Source: Biomphalaria glabrata
Taxonomy: Eukaryota > Mollusca > Gastropoda > Planorbidae
Direction: 5' to 3'
DNA length: 64,000 bases
Assembly: GCF_947242115.1 (NCBI RefSeq)
Contig: NC_074723.1
Location: forward strand, 13,149,001 to 13,213,000
Positions within the stretch are counted from its first letter, which is position 1; each line of letters opens with the position of its first letter. The position numbers and the translations under genes are program-made. Positions 1 to 12,386 of this stretch are shown piece by piece. Below the pieces are notes generated by a model that was not told the DNA's origin, did not search any database, and saw only the letters and a program-made list of their open reading frames with translations.

Positions 1-1021
1 TCTCTACATTAGATCTCTATGCTCTCTTGTTAGATCTCTACATCAGATCTCTATGCTCTCTTGTTAGATCTCCAAATCAGATCTCTATGCTCTCTTGTTA
101 GATCTCTACATCAGATCTCTATGCTCTCTTGTTAGATCTCTACATTAGATCTCTATGCTCTCTTGTTAGATCTCTACATTAGATCTCTATGTTCTCTTGT
201 TAGATCTCTACATTAGATCTCTATGCTCTCTTGTTAGATCTCTACATTAGATCTCTATGCTCTTTTGTTAGATCTCTACATTAGATCTCTATGCTCTCTT
301 GTTAGATCTCTACATTAGATCTCTATGCTCTTTTGTTAGATCTCTACATTAGATCTCTATGCTCTCTTGTTAGATCTCTACATCAGATCTCTATGCTCTC
401 TTGTTAGATCTCCAAATCAGATCTCTATGCTCTCTTGTTAGATCTCTACATCAGATCTCTATGCTCTCTTGTTAGATCTCTACATTAGATCTCTATGCTC
501 TCTTGTTAGATCTCTACATTAGATCTCTATGTTCTCTTGTTAGATCTCTACATTAGATCTCTATGCTCTCTTGTTAGATCTCTACATTAGATCTCTATGC
601 TCTTTTGTTAGATCTCTACATTAGATCTCTATGCTCTCTTGTTAGATCTCTACATTAGATCTCTATGCTCTCTTGTTAGATCTCTACATCAGATCTCTAT
701 GCTCTCTTGTTAGATCTCTACATCAGATCTCTATGCTCTCTTGTTAGATCTCTACATCAGATCTCTATGCTCTCTTGTTAGATCTCTACATTAGATCTCT
801 ATGCTCTCTTGTTAGATCTCTACATTAGATCTCTATGCTCTCTTGTTAGATCTCTACATTAGATCTCTATGCTCTCTTGTTAGATCTCTACATCAGATCT
901 CTATGCTCTCTTGTTAGATCTCTACATCAGATCTCTATGCTCTCTTGTTAGATCTCTACATCAGATCTCTATGCGCTCTTGTTAGATCTCTACATCAGAT
1001 CTCTATGCTCTCTTGTTAGAT
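1..1021. repeat. 34-bp satellite array with 340-bp higher-order period
   Basis: About 30 head-to-tail copies of a 34-bp unit. Each unit contains two AGATCTCTA-type half-units (AGATCTCTACATT and AGATCTCTATGCTCTC), so every monomer carries two AGATCT palindromes. Marker variants recur exactly 340 bp (ten monomers) apart: CCAAATC near 70 and 410, GTTCTC near 190 and 530, CTTTTG near 262 and 602. This shows that a block of ten monomers was duplicated as a unit. The array runs off the left edge, so its true size is unknown. It is not a CRISPR array because there are no unique spacers. Confidence 0.95.
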
Positions 1022-1469
1022 CATCAACCCTCCTCGTTAGGCTCCCCCCCCCCACCAACACACACAGTTTGACCCAAACCCATTTCACCGGTTGACAAAT
1101 ACACAAGGCCCCGGGTATAACTTAATGGTGACCTCACACACTCCAATATGCTCATACCCAAACCGCAAGTACAAAAAAGACAATATTGATGGACCAACCG
1201 TTTTTTGACAAGTCACTTTGTTCTTCTGTAGATTCTGAACGATGTCATGGTCTGTTCTGTGGAAGTTTGTCTACTGGCATGCCTTGCTCTGATCACGTGT
1301 TCTAAATGCTTCAAAGTCATTGGTTGTAAGAGTCGTTCTCCGTTTGTATGTATTCCGTTATTTTAGTGGAAGCTATTTTAAGATTAATACTTTATCTTCT
1401 ATTTGTTTCGTGGGTTAATCTTTGGTTATAGAACATCCGTTATACATACTAATACATACTATTTCACAG

Positions 1470-1621
1470 TTGATGCAAACCTCTACAAACAATTTAAACT
1501 ATTGTTTTCCAAGCCATCCAGCGGGACTGTCTTTCTTGCATTAACATTTGTGTTCATCTTGTTGGTTGTAAGTTTGACGAACACTTTGACTATATTTTCT
1601 GGCATCCAGGAAATACCGATG
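1470..1621 (+). CDS. membrane-protein exon with a transmembrane helix
   Basis: Acceptor TTTCACAG at 1462-1469 and donor ATG|GTAGGT after 1621 bound an open segment that enters with two bases of a split codon and leaves in phase 0. It encodes [15 protein letters not shown] followed by a strongly hydrophobic stretch ([14 protein letters not shown]) and FSGIQEIPM. It belongs with the exon at 2086, which also starts in phase 0. Confidence 0.5.
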
Positions 1622-4600
1622 GTAGGTTTTAAGCCAATATTACAATTCAAACAATGAGTGAAATGATGCAATTAGTAGTGTAGGTCTATAATAATAAAGA
1701 TAAGCGCTGATATTTATTATTCTTTAGCATAAATAAATTAATTTACTTTATAAGTTTAAGTATAACTATATCACTCTATTTATGTATCTATATATGGTTC
1801 TTGGTGTCTCGGAAGACAATAGATGCGCCCAGCTGAGTCACAGGTTTTGGTTTCGTCTTGAAACGAGGCAAAGTCTGATGTGGCTAATCAAGCGAATTAT
1901 AACTAGAACTACACTTCTAGAGAATCTGCGTATGGAATGTGCATGTCTACGTATATGTTCAAACAAACAATTTATTTTTTCACTTTCAGACACACGAATA
2001 TTTTGTCTTGTTTACTTTCAGACACACGAATATTTTGTCTTGTTTACTTTCAGACACACGAATCTTTTGTCTTGTTTACTTTCAGACACACGAATATTTT
2101 GTCTTGCTGACGATGTTAGGTCGATTGTTTGGATGCTTAAGTTGTTTTTGTAGATTGGGCATTGAAGTGACCCTGGTCAGAATTATTTCTGTAAGTAGCT
2201 TTAGCAGTATTCTAAACAATTTTAGGCTGATTTTTTGAAAACATCTCATGGCCTGCTTTTGAACCTCTCTTTTAGACTAAATCCTAAATGATTTAGATGT
2301 ACAGCTTATGAAAGATGGGCGAGTCTTAGTCCTCTCTGTTGTCTCTTCATTATTTGGAATTGTGCAGAAAACTAACTTAGAAATGAATGATGAATCTTTT
2401 GTTCCAGCTAAAAGTAAACAAATTCTATTTTTTTAAACTAATTACTACCCAAGACACCAAAGAACTGTATGGTGTTCCCTTCTAAGTTATAAAAAGATCA
2501 AATGGTCTTTTAAAAATAAAATGTGGATTTTGAGTTTGTCATAGCTTTTGTGTAAATGTAAGTTGTGTAAATAAATAATAAGCATGTAATTTTAGTTAAA
2601 AAGTGTAACTTTATTCTAAAAAAAGATAAAAATTCTAGAACAACAATGTTGTATACATAGACATAAATAAATATTGACTGGCCGATTAAAGAGTTTTATG
2701 AAACGAAAATTTGTGACTTGCAATTTTGTGTACTTTATTATACAGCATTTATGAGCAGTATAAAAGTTAAGTATTCATATCTATTTCAGCCATAACCTAT
2801 ATAAGTATTACATATATTGTAAATAAGGAGGCAGTGTAGTTTTGTTTAATCTCTAAGAATGAAGATCATGCAATTTTTCATAATTCGGAAATCCGAATAC
2901 AATAGATATACATGTTTTCAAGTTACATGAAGTTACTTCCTTCGGCCAGTCTATATTTATTTATGTCTATGGTTGTATATAATAATCAAGTGAAGTGAAA
3001 CAATGGGGCAGAAGAATATGCGAGAGCGAAATTGAGATATAAATGATCAAGATCAAAACACTGGTCGCCGACAATGGGTTAAAGCTAGTCGATAGTTAAC
3101 AACACTTCACTTTGCTAATGTGAACAGGTGAACACATACAAAATAAAGTTATAAATGTAGGTTGTAATGAAGCAAAAATTGTAAGTCAGAAACAATGTTC
3201 ATTTAAATAGTTTTAAAAAAACAAAAAAAACAAAAAAAAAAAAACAGGCGCACACATAAAAACACTTTAGGAAACTCTAAAAGAGAACAAGAATGAGAGA
3301 GAGGTAAAGAGGGAGGGAGGGAGAGAAATAGGGAGATGGGGAAGAATGGAAAGAGAGATAGAATATATGTGTTGAAAAGTTTTCATCCGGAAAGCAAGTT
3401 TGATGACTAAATAGAACAAATTCTTCTGTTCTACTAGATCCACTAAGTTGTCATCTAGAACATTAGGACCACATGTCCTGATATAGAGATCTATGTGTAC
3501 CTTTTTAGCTGCCAACTTCAACTGCAAATGTGTCCTGGAGAATCAGCTGCTGTATACACGTCCTATCAGACATGTTGTTTCTTCTAGCCGTCTTGTTACA
3601 GTCTGGAGGTTTTCAAATGGCTATCTCAACTCTACCTTGGCTCATCAAGAGGTAGATTTATTTTGTTTTAATTTACACTGTTATATTTACACTCAGAAAG
3701 ATAGTATTCATAGTCAAACTTTTACAACATAAGCACAATGTGTACTTGTATATGCTTATTTTTTTCAGATTTATGCAAGCATTTTTACTCATATGCGTAT
3801 CCTTAACAATAGAAATGTTATAAAATTGTGTAATAAATTATTTTAGTTAAGTATGACGTAACTACATTAATACCATATTGGCTGGAGGGGATTTCAACGA
3901 TGAATCAAAAACTCAGCAGGATCCTGTGTACAGTAACATGGTAAAAGAAAATAGGCTAATATTGAAAAATATAAGGTAACCTAATACATGGCGTAACAAA
4001 ACCTGCTGTATTTTGTACACCAGAAGGACTAATATATATAGCTATTTATAATAACCCACCATAGATGCGAGTCCCCAATATAGAAATAATTACTAAGATT
4101 TAAAAGGGTTGTAGCCGGAAGTTACCGACAAGTGACAGAGCAGACGTGACCTTGTAGTTTCCAGTATCGAATTTAGACCACAACGCATATTCCCTCCCCT
4201 ATTATAGTTTCAGTGTTGTTGTTTTTAAATCTTAAAATAACTTAATGAGGATATACCATTTTTTTCTTTTTTTCTCAAAAGAAATACTTCGACACCAAAT
4301 CAAAAGCTGCAAATACGTAACCCTTTAGTGTGAGACAGTTTAGTTCATGATAATTTGTTGGCTGTGTCCATTGACGACCGGCTATGTCCATTGACCACCG
4401 GCTATGTCCATAGTCCATTTGTTATGGCTGGCACTACTAAGAGGGTGCTAAAGAGGGAAAAAAGCTCTTGTAATAATTGTAATTGTCTTCAGTTGTCTTC
4501 CTCCCTGGGCGCTAAATACCTCAACCAGGACCTGATTTGTAACAGTGTAATGTTTTTTTTTTAACTTATTAATATTATAAAGTACATTTCTAGTGTAACA

Positions 4601-7600
4601 CGAAGTGGGTAGGGACATCTACAATAAGTACTGTCCATGGCCCCCTCTTGCTAAAATCCGGCATTAGTGCCAACAAAAATGAAAAATAAAAAATCGCAAT
4701 AATCTTAAGCTCACAGTCTTATACGAGGGGTAAGAAAACTGCCCAGGAGGTAGATAGTGGTGTGTTTCATACATGACTTCTTGTTGTATCTGGTGTACAA
4801 AATAATGGCAGTGTTGATAAGCTTTTATCAAGGTAAATGTTACTCTTCATTTGCACTAGTTAACAATGTAGAATGAGATTTTCTAAGCTCAAAATAATTT
4901 GAATATGAAGGTAGCATTAGACTTTAACTCCGTGACAGTGGCGCCAGTTATTTAAAAAAAATGGGATACACATGAAAATGTTTTTAAATTTTACAATTAT
5001 AATTTACTGTGGGGAACTCTCTCCAATTCTTCCAATGTGAATGCATTGACCATAGACGTATATAAGTCTATGGTATTGACTATTGACATTTTCACCATAA
5101 ACTAAACAATGTCAATGACGCTAAAACCGAACTTTAATGTTGACAATTTTTAAACATGGGCGAAATGATTACAATTTTAGACAATTCGATTCTGCAGTGA
5201 TAAAAGTGCACACAAATTAAAAAAAAAAGAAAGCTTACCAAAACTTCCTTGATTGTGTACGCCGGATACACCAAAAAGCTAGTTATTTATAAGTTTTTTT
5301 TTCCGAAAAACTCTAATATCTGTATGCCATTTTTATTTGTCTGGATCTTCCTGAAACTTACATAACATTAAAGTAAACTTGTCATTCAAATTATCAGCTC
5401 CAGTTTGTGCCTTACTACAGTCAGTTACAGTTAACAATTAAATGTATGTATATAAACGTTTTAAAAATCTAAAACTTGGTCATCGCTTGGGTTTTCGTTT
5501 CCACTGGTTTAATTCTGAACGTTCACGCTATTGAGAGTTATAACTGGTGGAATAAACCAATTTAAAGATTATTGATAAGTTCATTAAGTGTTTTGAAATG
5601 TTATTTTAAACACAAACGTCGGATGTAGGAGAGGCATAAAACCCCAGTGCAAGGCCCTCAATCCTCTGGATGACAAAAGTGGTCATCAACAAACCACGAT
5701 GGACAAACTATAGATTGCACTGTATAAATATCAAAACAAAAAGTGATTATATATTATATCTTGTGTAACTCTATATCAGTCAACGTTTCTATGAGCCTGT
5801 AATGGGCGCGGGTTGTTTAGAGCAGTGTAACATGTGCATGTATACACATCGCAATGAATTCCTTAACTTGGTAAAGAAACTATGCTGTTTGACATGGACA
5901 TCAGTGTGCTGTCATTCAGACATTGCACACTCAGCGGACACTGGTCAGCAGGACGGCGGGAATAAAGTGAACTTAAAATACAAGCAATTGGTCGATGGGT
6001 AAGGTCTCATTTTGATTTTGTAAAGTGCAATGTCCACAGTAGGCCCCTATTCATGTCAATAAATAAATCTATGTATTTGAATCCAAATGTTTCAGCAATG
6101 CTCCCGAATCGGGACTTGGCTTAAATGGGAAAAAAAGATGAACAAGCAAAATATAAACATTCTTTTTTTAAAACTCCGCACTTACAATTATAGCTCTCAA
6201 GAATATAGAAGATATTTCCCTTATTTGATATCAAATAAATCATTGATTACCAATAATTTATTGAATAACTGGTTAATTTTTAAAATGATTCATGTTTTGT
6301 TAGGTACAATAAATAGTTATTTAAAGTTTCAACTTGATCCGAGAGAGGGTGTACGAGATAACGTGCACAAACTTTTTTATCAGACAAACAGACAGAAAGA
6401 CAGACAGAAAGACAGAGTGAGTGAATAGCTGCTTTGTAATAAAAAAAGATTAAAATTATATATTCTTTTCTACAACCACGGCCTATGGGTCATATCAAGC
6501 CGATAACACGGTGCTGTCCGACCCACTGAAACTTCTACTTGAAGTTCTAAGTGTAGTTACACAGGCTTAATGCCTTTCAATAAGATGTTTGCGGTGATCT
6601 GGACTGTGATACGTCTGTTGGATATTGTTAATGCCCCACAGGTCGTGCGGTTCGCGCGCTGGACTATCGTTCGGTCGCCTCGACGGTCCCGGGTTCATAC
6701 CCTGTCTACTGCCATCCCCCGTCGTCCTGTGGGAAGTTTGGGCTAGGACGTAGATTAACTTCAACATGTCAAACATTTGACAAACAAACATTTTACAAAA
6801 ACGTTGGACAGCACTGACCTAGATATAAAGTTTTGTTGTATTGTCTGAGATATAATCCACTATTTACACATAAAAACTTAATTTAGCCAAAATAAATTGT
6901 TCCATAAAGCTCGTCTTGCAGCACCAGGCGTAAGGGAGAGTAACTCATTATTTAATTCCGAATTTTACTATAATTTCTTTGCCTTTTTCTTTCTTGTATG
7001 TTACATATGATATTCAAAACCTACTCTATGGGTGAACTATGTCAATACTAAACATGTCTTCGTTCACTAGATCTGAAAGTGATACCAGTGAAGACCACAT
7101 CCTCTATGACAAGGCCTGGACTGCTGTGCCCGCCAAGTTTGACCAGCAGTATCAGCAGGTAGCCTTCTGTTCTAGACTTGTGTGTGTCTGTATAGAATGC
7201 AGCTATTGCGATTTAAGTACCGAATTAAAGCATCCCTTGACCACTATTTATCTCCTAACAAACAAAATTAATTTGGTTAATTATTACTTTTGAGGACAAT
7301 GTTTATTAGACCAATATGCTAACTTTGAGTTTGGGTGATTCATTTAAATATCTCGTGAAGAAAGTTTTACAATTTTAGATGGAGTCTAGATCTTTTAAGA
7401 ACATTCATTTCATTTTTTTTTTGTAACAGGCTGCTTTCAAAGTGTTAAAATTGTAAATGTCAATGTATTTTCTCACTATTCGAATTGCAAATGTTGTTTA
7501 CTTGCTTATATATTGAACACACCAATATAGATCTATTTAAGTATCTACAAATACAAATAGACGCAGAGACTTAATAGTTTCCATTTCATTCTTTGCGATC

Positions 7601-10600
7601 TATGGGGCATCTGTTTCTTTGGCCAACTGTTACAGGGCAGGGTGTCATGTGGCCAGCACAACGACCAACCGCCTTTACTTTCACCAACTTAAGTCAAGTA
7701 CCCATTAGAGTTGGGTGGACTCAAGGGCACCCTAAAAATCCCGAAATTTAAAATCCCAGTCTTCAACGAGATTCGAACCCAGGAACCCAGGTTCGGAAGC
7801 CAAGCGCTTGGCCACTCGGCCAGCGCGCCCCCGGACACTTAATACAATACTTTTTTTTTTATTCCATATATTCTGTTTGCCGGTCAATGCAACATTATCT
7901 ACCCTCCCCCCTTCCTATATTTTTTTGTACGATAATTCCCTGTAAGTCCTAGCTGTTACTTGCGATTCTGTGTTCTCCATAGTAGGCTAATTATGGCTTT
8001 CTTTTTAAAAAAAATAGTGCATCTCGATCTAAGTCATAAAGTGGCTGTTCTGTCCCCCCTCCCCCTTAAATTTTTGTGCTCATCCTACACGTCCTAACTA
8101 TTATCGGCATTGAAAGATAAAATTTAAATCAACGTGTAATTTATTTCATTCCAAATAAATAATTAATGCAAAGTGAAGTATTACGTTGAAGTATCAAAGT
8201 TGTTGTTCGGTCCAACCAACTGATTATCTCCCCTTCTCTTCACTAGCACTAAGAGCTCAACAAGCCGACATCGACACCTGTTGCCAATACGATCTTATCT
8301 TTGTAATTTATAATTCAGTGCATTAACCGTGCAAAGAGAGACAATAGAAAATAGGTCTAGACAGATTTATGACTGTGTTTATCTTGACAAAATAAATAAA
8401 TAAGCCTCTTTCATCTCCTGTTCCAGTAGGCTTATCTGCCATCTCTACAGCGAATCTAATATACCTTTCAGCTGATCCAATACAATTCTTAATATATTTA
8501 AGCTTATACCCATACCTCACGACGTTATTTCATTTCAAAAGCGATTCTTTTTTTTAGGAGGAGAACATTTGTGGCTTTGAAATTTATTCATCTTCGTTGC
8601 CACTGTTATCTTTGTGTGGTCTGTCTGTCAGTCCGTCCGTATGTAACATTTAGATCTTACTCTAATAGTGCAATTTCCCTATCATATTTAGGTAGAGTGA
8701 AACGAATACTTTTTGTATTCTTAAGTGAACTTTTTTAAAAATGAAATATGGTATGCGTGTAGTGTACGGTCGTTGACTTGTGGCACCAAACTGCTAGTAG
8801 ACAACTAAACCGCTGTAGGCGTATTTTTATATTTTAACTTGTAAAACTTGAAATAACTTGAACAATACTAAATATGACTTTTATTAAAATATAGACAAAA
8901 TCAACTTGTTATGAAAGGCAATAAAATTAATAAATATAATAGACTTTTGTAACAATAGAAAATGGTATTTTAAACAAAATCTAACTCACTACAATAACAC
9001 ATCTTTTCAGTCTCACGTTTTGGAGTCGTCTGTCCTAATTAAAACTGCTGACGACAGTGCCATCTATCTTGCATCATTCACAACCAATCGCTAACTTCTT
9101 CCCACCGTCACCATAGAAACACACACTCCATAACAATGCGTCTAACTGCCATGTGACGGAAGTCCTAGAATGTCTAATAAAATAGTAGAACTCTGCTTTT
9201 TTTTTTTTATTATTGGAAAATAATAAATTTTGAGTGAATATAAGTATGATTTTTTCCCCCTGCAGTTCAACAATATCGAACAGCTTGGGTTTTTGCAGAA
9301 GTTAGATCATCGTCATGACGTCATTTCTACAACAGAATCTGATTGGACAAGTCTAAGCCAAGAACAAGAAATAACGGTAGCGCCATTTTAATAACTATAA
9401 TATCTTATTGGTGTGCGTAACTCGATGCTCTTTATGAGTGAAATATTCGAAGTTAAGTTGGCCAATACTTTAAAAAATCTGTTGCGATAAATGAAATTAG
9501 TATAGTGTGTTCTTGTATAATGAAAAAGGCATTGGAATTGTTAGTGTCACACTTGATCGCACACATAGCAGCTATCCAAGCGTATAAGAAAAGGCAGAAT
9601 AGACAACCTATCGGGGTCATTGTCCAGTGTCATTATTCTGTGTTATTGATGGCCTAAATTGTTTAACAATTCAACAACAATATCATATACCAGTCTTGTT
9701 TGATTATACTATTTGTACAAGTGATTTATGTTTTATGTGAGTTTGTTCTTCGCTGGATTACTTGTTTTATCGAATTGAGTTTGAAGATATTCAACTCAAT
9801 AACAAATATATTCTACACTGTGTTTCTTCAATGTGTTTAAATAGATGCATATAGGCAACTCCGAACTCGCAAATGTCACTTAATTTGAGATGATAATAGT
9901 ATCCGCTTGTTAAATTAGTTTAGAATGTGTTATTTATAGCGGATGATGAAGCACTATTATTTCTGTAAAGGTTATTGCTAAGCCTCGATAGCATACGAAA
10001 CACGAATGGTCCTATGTATAATGAACTCCATGTAGATCTAGGACTACTTTCTAGCACCACGAAACGTATAGCACTACTATTACATTGTTTCTAACAGAAT
10101 GTGACATACTTTGTGTCACGGACACTCACAAACATTCACTTCAAAATCCTTAGACCCTGGCTCTGTACCTAACATTAGCAAAATTCAGTTTAGCTGTTAT
10201 TTAGGCTCTGGGCTATCCATATTGCTACTTTGTTTCATTGTTATGTATTTAAGTCTCTCCATCAAGCTGCCAACATTTTAGAGTAGGCCTACTGTTGTGA
10301 CTATAGAGTTAACAGACATCCGGTAAAAAAGAGGATATGTCAAGCCTTTGAGGTCAATTCTTCTGAGAGGCATTGACACGTATAGTGTGAATATCGGTAA
10401 AGTGTGAATATCGGTAAAGTGTGAATATCGGTAAAGTGTGAATATCGGTAAAGTGTGAATATCGGTAAAGTGTGAATATCGGTAAAGTGTGAATATCGGT
10501 AAAGTGTGAATATCGGTAAAGTGTGAATATCGGTAAAGTGTGAATATCGGTAAAGTGTGAATATCGGTAAAGTGTGAATATCGGTAAAGTGTGAATATCG

Positions 10601-12349
10601 GTAAAGTGTGAATATCGGTAAAGTGTGAATATCGGTAAAGTGTGAATATCGGTAAAGTGTGAATATCGGTAAAGTGTGAATATGTCTGGCTTTCACTTGT
10701 TTTGTTTTTTTCTACAATTGTTGGCCTATATTATCCACCAATGGAATTCATTCCTTTATATCATAGGGTTTAAACGCAAACGTTTTTGATTTTATCAGAT
10801 CTTTCATGAACAGGGTTGTGTGATTCGAGAACTGGGCAGGTCCTACAGATTGCGAAACGGATTGTGCGGAGCCCAGTCTGGGTAGGGATACGGATAATAA
10901 GTGAAAATTAAGATTTTGTTTTAGAAAATAAATTCGTCTTTGCATTTTGTTCATACTTTACTAAGTACAAAATCACTGTCAAATTGACTTTCCGAGCCAT
11001 CTACAGTACATTTTAGCTTTCTCATAAAAAGCCGATAAACATTCAGATCTGCTTTTTAGATTTACTATCGACTAGTTAAGTATCTCTTTTGTTTTTTTTA
11101 AAGAGGTCGAAATATATTTAGATCTTTATTTGTATGCCAGTGACTATTAAAATAAATTAAGTATTTGAACTTCTTCTTTTGGTTAAAATTCGCCTTATTA
11201 ATGAATGTTGAGAATCGCGAGCAGGATTGGCGTTTTCATTATTGAATGACACCCCGAAATGACAATTTTGTCTGTTTTTAAGAAGATTTGCATGAGTTTT
11301 TCAGAAGATTTTAATAATTTCAGAAGATTTTCATGACTTGTTCGTTTATTTTGCAATTTCAGGAGAATTCTAGGAACCCTTTAAAAATAATTTACAATGG
11401 TTTTGTTTAATAATTTACATCTAGATTTCACGCGGGGCCTATGAAAGTGTGGGGCCCACTGCGGCCGCATAGGTTGCAGTGGCCTAACACCGGCACTGAC
11501 CGAGCGGCTTTACTCTTTCTCTTCGTAATTATTTTCCACGTTCCGACGGAATTATTCATTTTGCTCATTTGTATTTCACCACCCTGATATTATTCAGCCT
11601 CAATTTCGTTTGTTATCAGAAAATGTTAATTATTTGCGTAAGAATTAAAAGGGAAATGCATGCTTTTCAATATAAAACAACGTAAAGTTTATAAAATGAA
11701 ACATTAATTAAATTTAATGAGGTCTAATCAACGATAATATTGTCAATTAGGAGAGAAAGAGGTAGCGCGGAAAACCCTCTCCCGTTACCCTCTCTCCCCA
11801 CAAAATATATTGGACCAGAGCGCTCTGTGGATGCTATTAGCATGAAAGTTGCTCTATATAAAACCTTTTTTTTTTTAAAACATTCGTATAGTTAAGGTTG
11901 CTTTTTTTTTTGGCCAATACAGGCATAATGTTGACGTTGAAAAAGTTGGGTTCATCAACGGAGAGAGAGAGATAGAGAGAGAGAGAGTGAGAAAGAGAGT
12001 GAGGGAGAGAGAGAGAGTGAGAGAGAGAGTGAGAGAAAGAGAGAGAGTGAGAGAGAGAGTGAGAAAGAGAGAGTGAGAGAGAGTGAGAGAGAGATAAAGA
12101 AGAGAGAGAGTGAGAGAGAGAGAGAAAGTGAGAAAGAGAGTGAGAGAGAGAGAGAGAAAGAGAGTGAGAGAGAGTGAGAGAGAGAGAAAGAAGAGAGCGA
12201 GTGAGAGAGAGAGAAAGTGAGAAAGAGAGTGAGAGAGAGAGTGAGAGAAAGAGAGAGAGTGAGAGAGAGTGAGAGAAAGAGAGAGAGAGTGAGGGAGAGA
12301 GAGAGTGAAAGTGAGAAAGAGAGTGAGAGAGAGAGAAAGAGAGAGTGAG

Positions 12350-12386
<37 letters not shown>

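Noticed and set aside
1-1021. CRISPR-like array of short repeats
   Set aside because: Repeats are contiguous with no unique spacers, and the surrounding genes are animal genes with introns. It is a satellite.
4096-4240. possible MITE with TAAGATTTAAAA inverted ends
   Set aside because: The shared end is only 12 AT-rich bases with no target duplication, so chance is a good explanation.
6630-6710. tRNA gene
   Set aside because: B box and partial A box are present, but the acceptor stem does not close and the sequence continues into a SINE body shared by four other copies.
7760-7835. minus-strand tRNA-Leu/Ser gene
   Set aside because: Good tRNA resemblance, but it is the head of SINE family B with the same body at two other loci.
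10340-10696. 118-codon minus-strand repeat protein
   Set aside because: It is the 17-bp minisatellite read in an open frame inside an intron.
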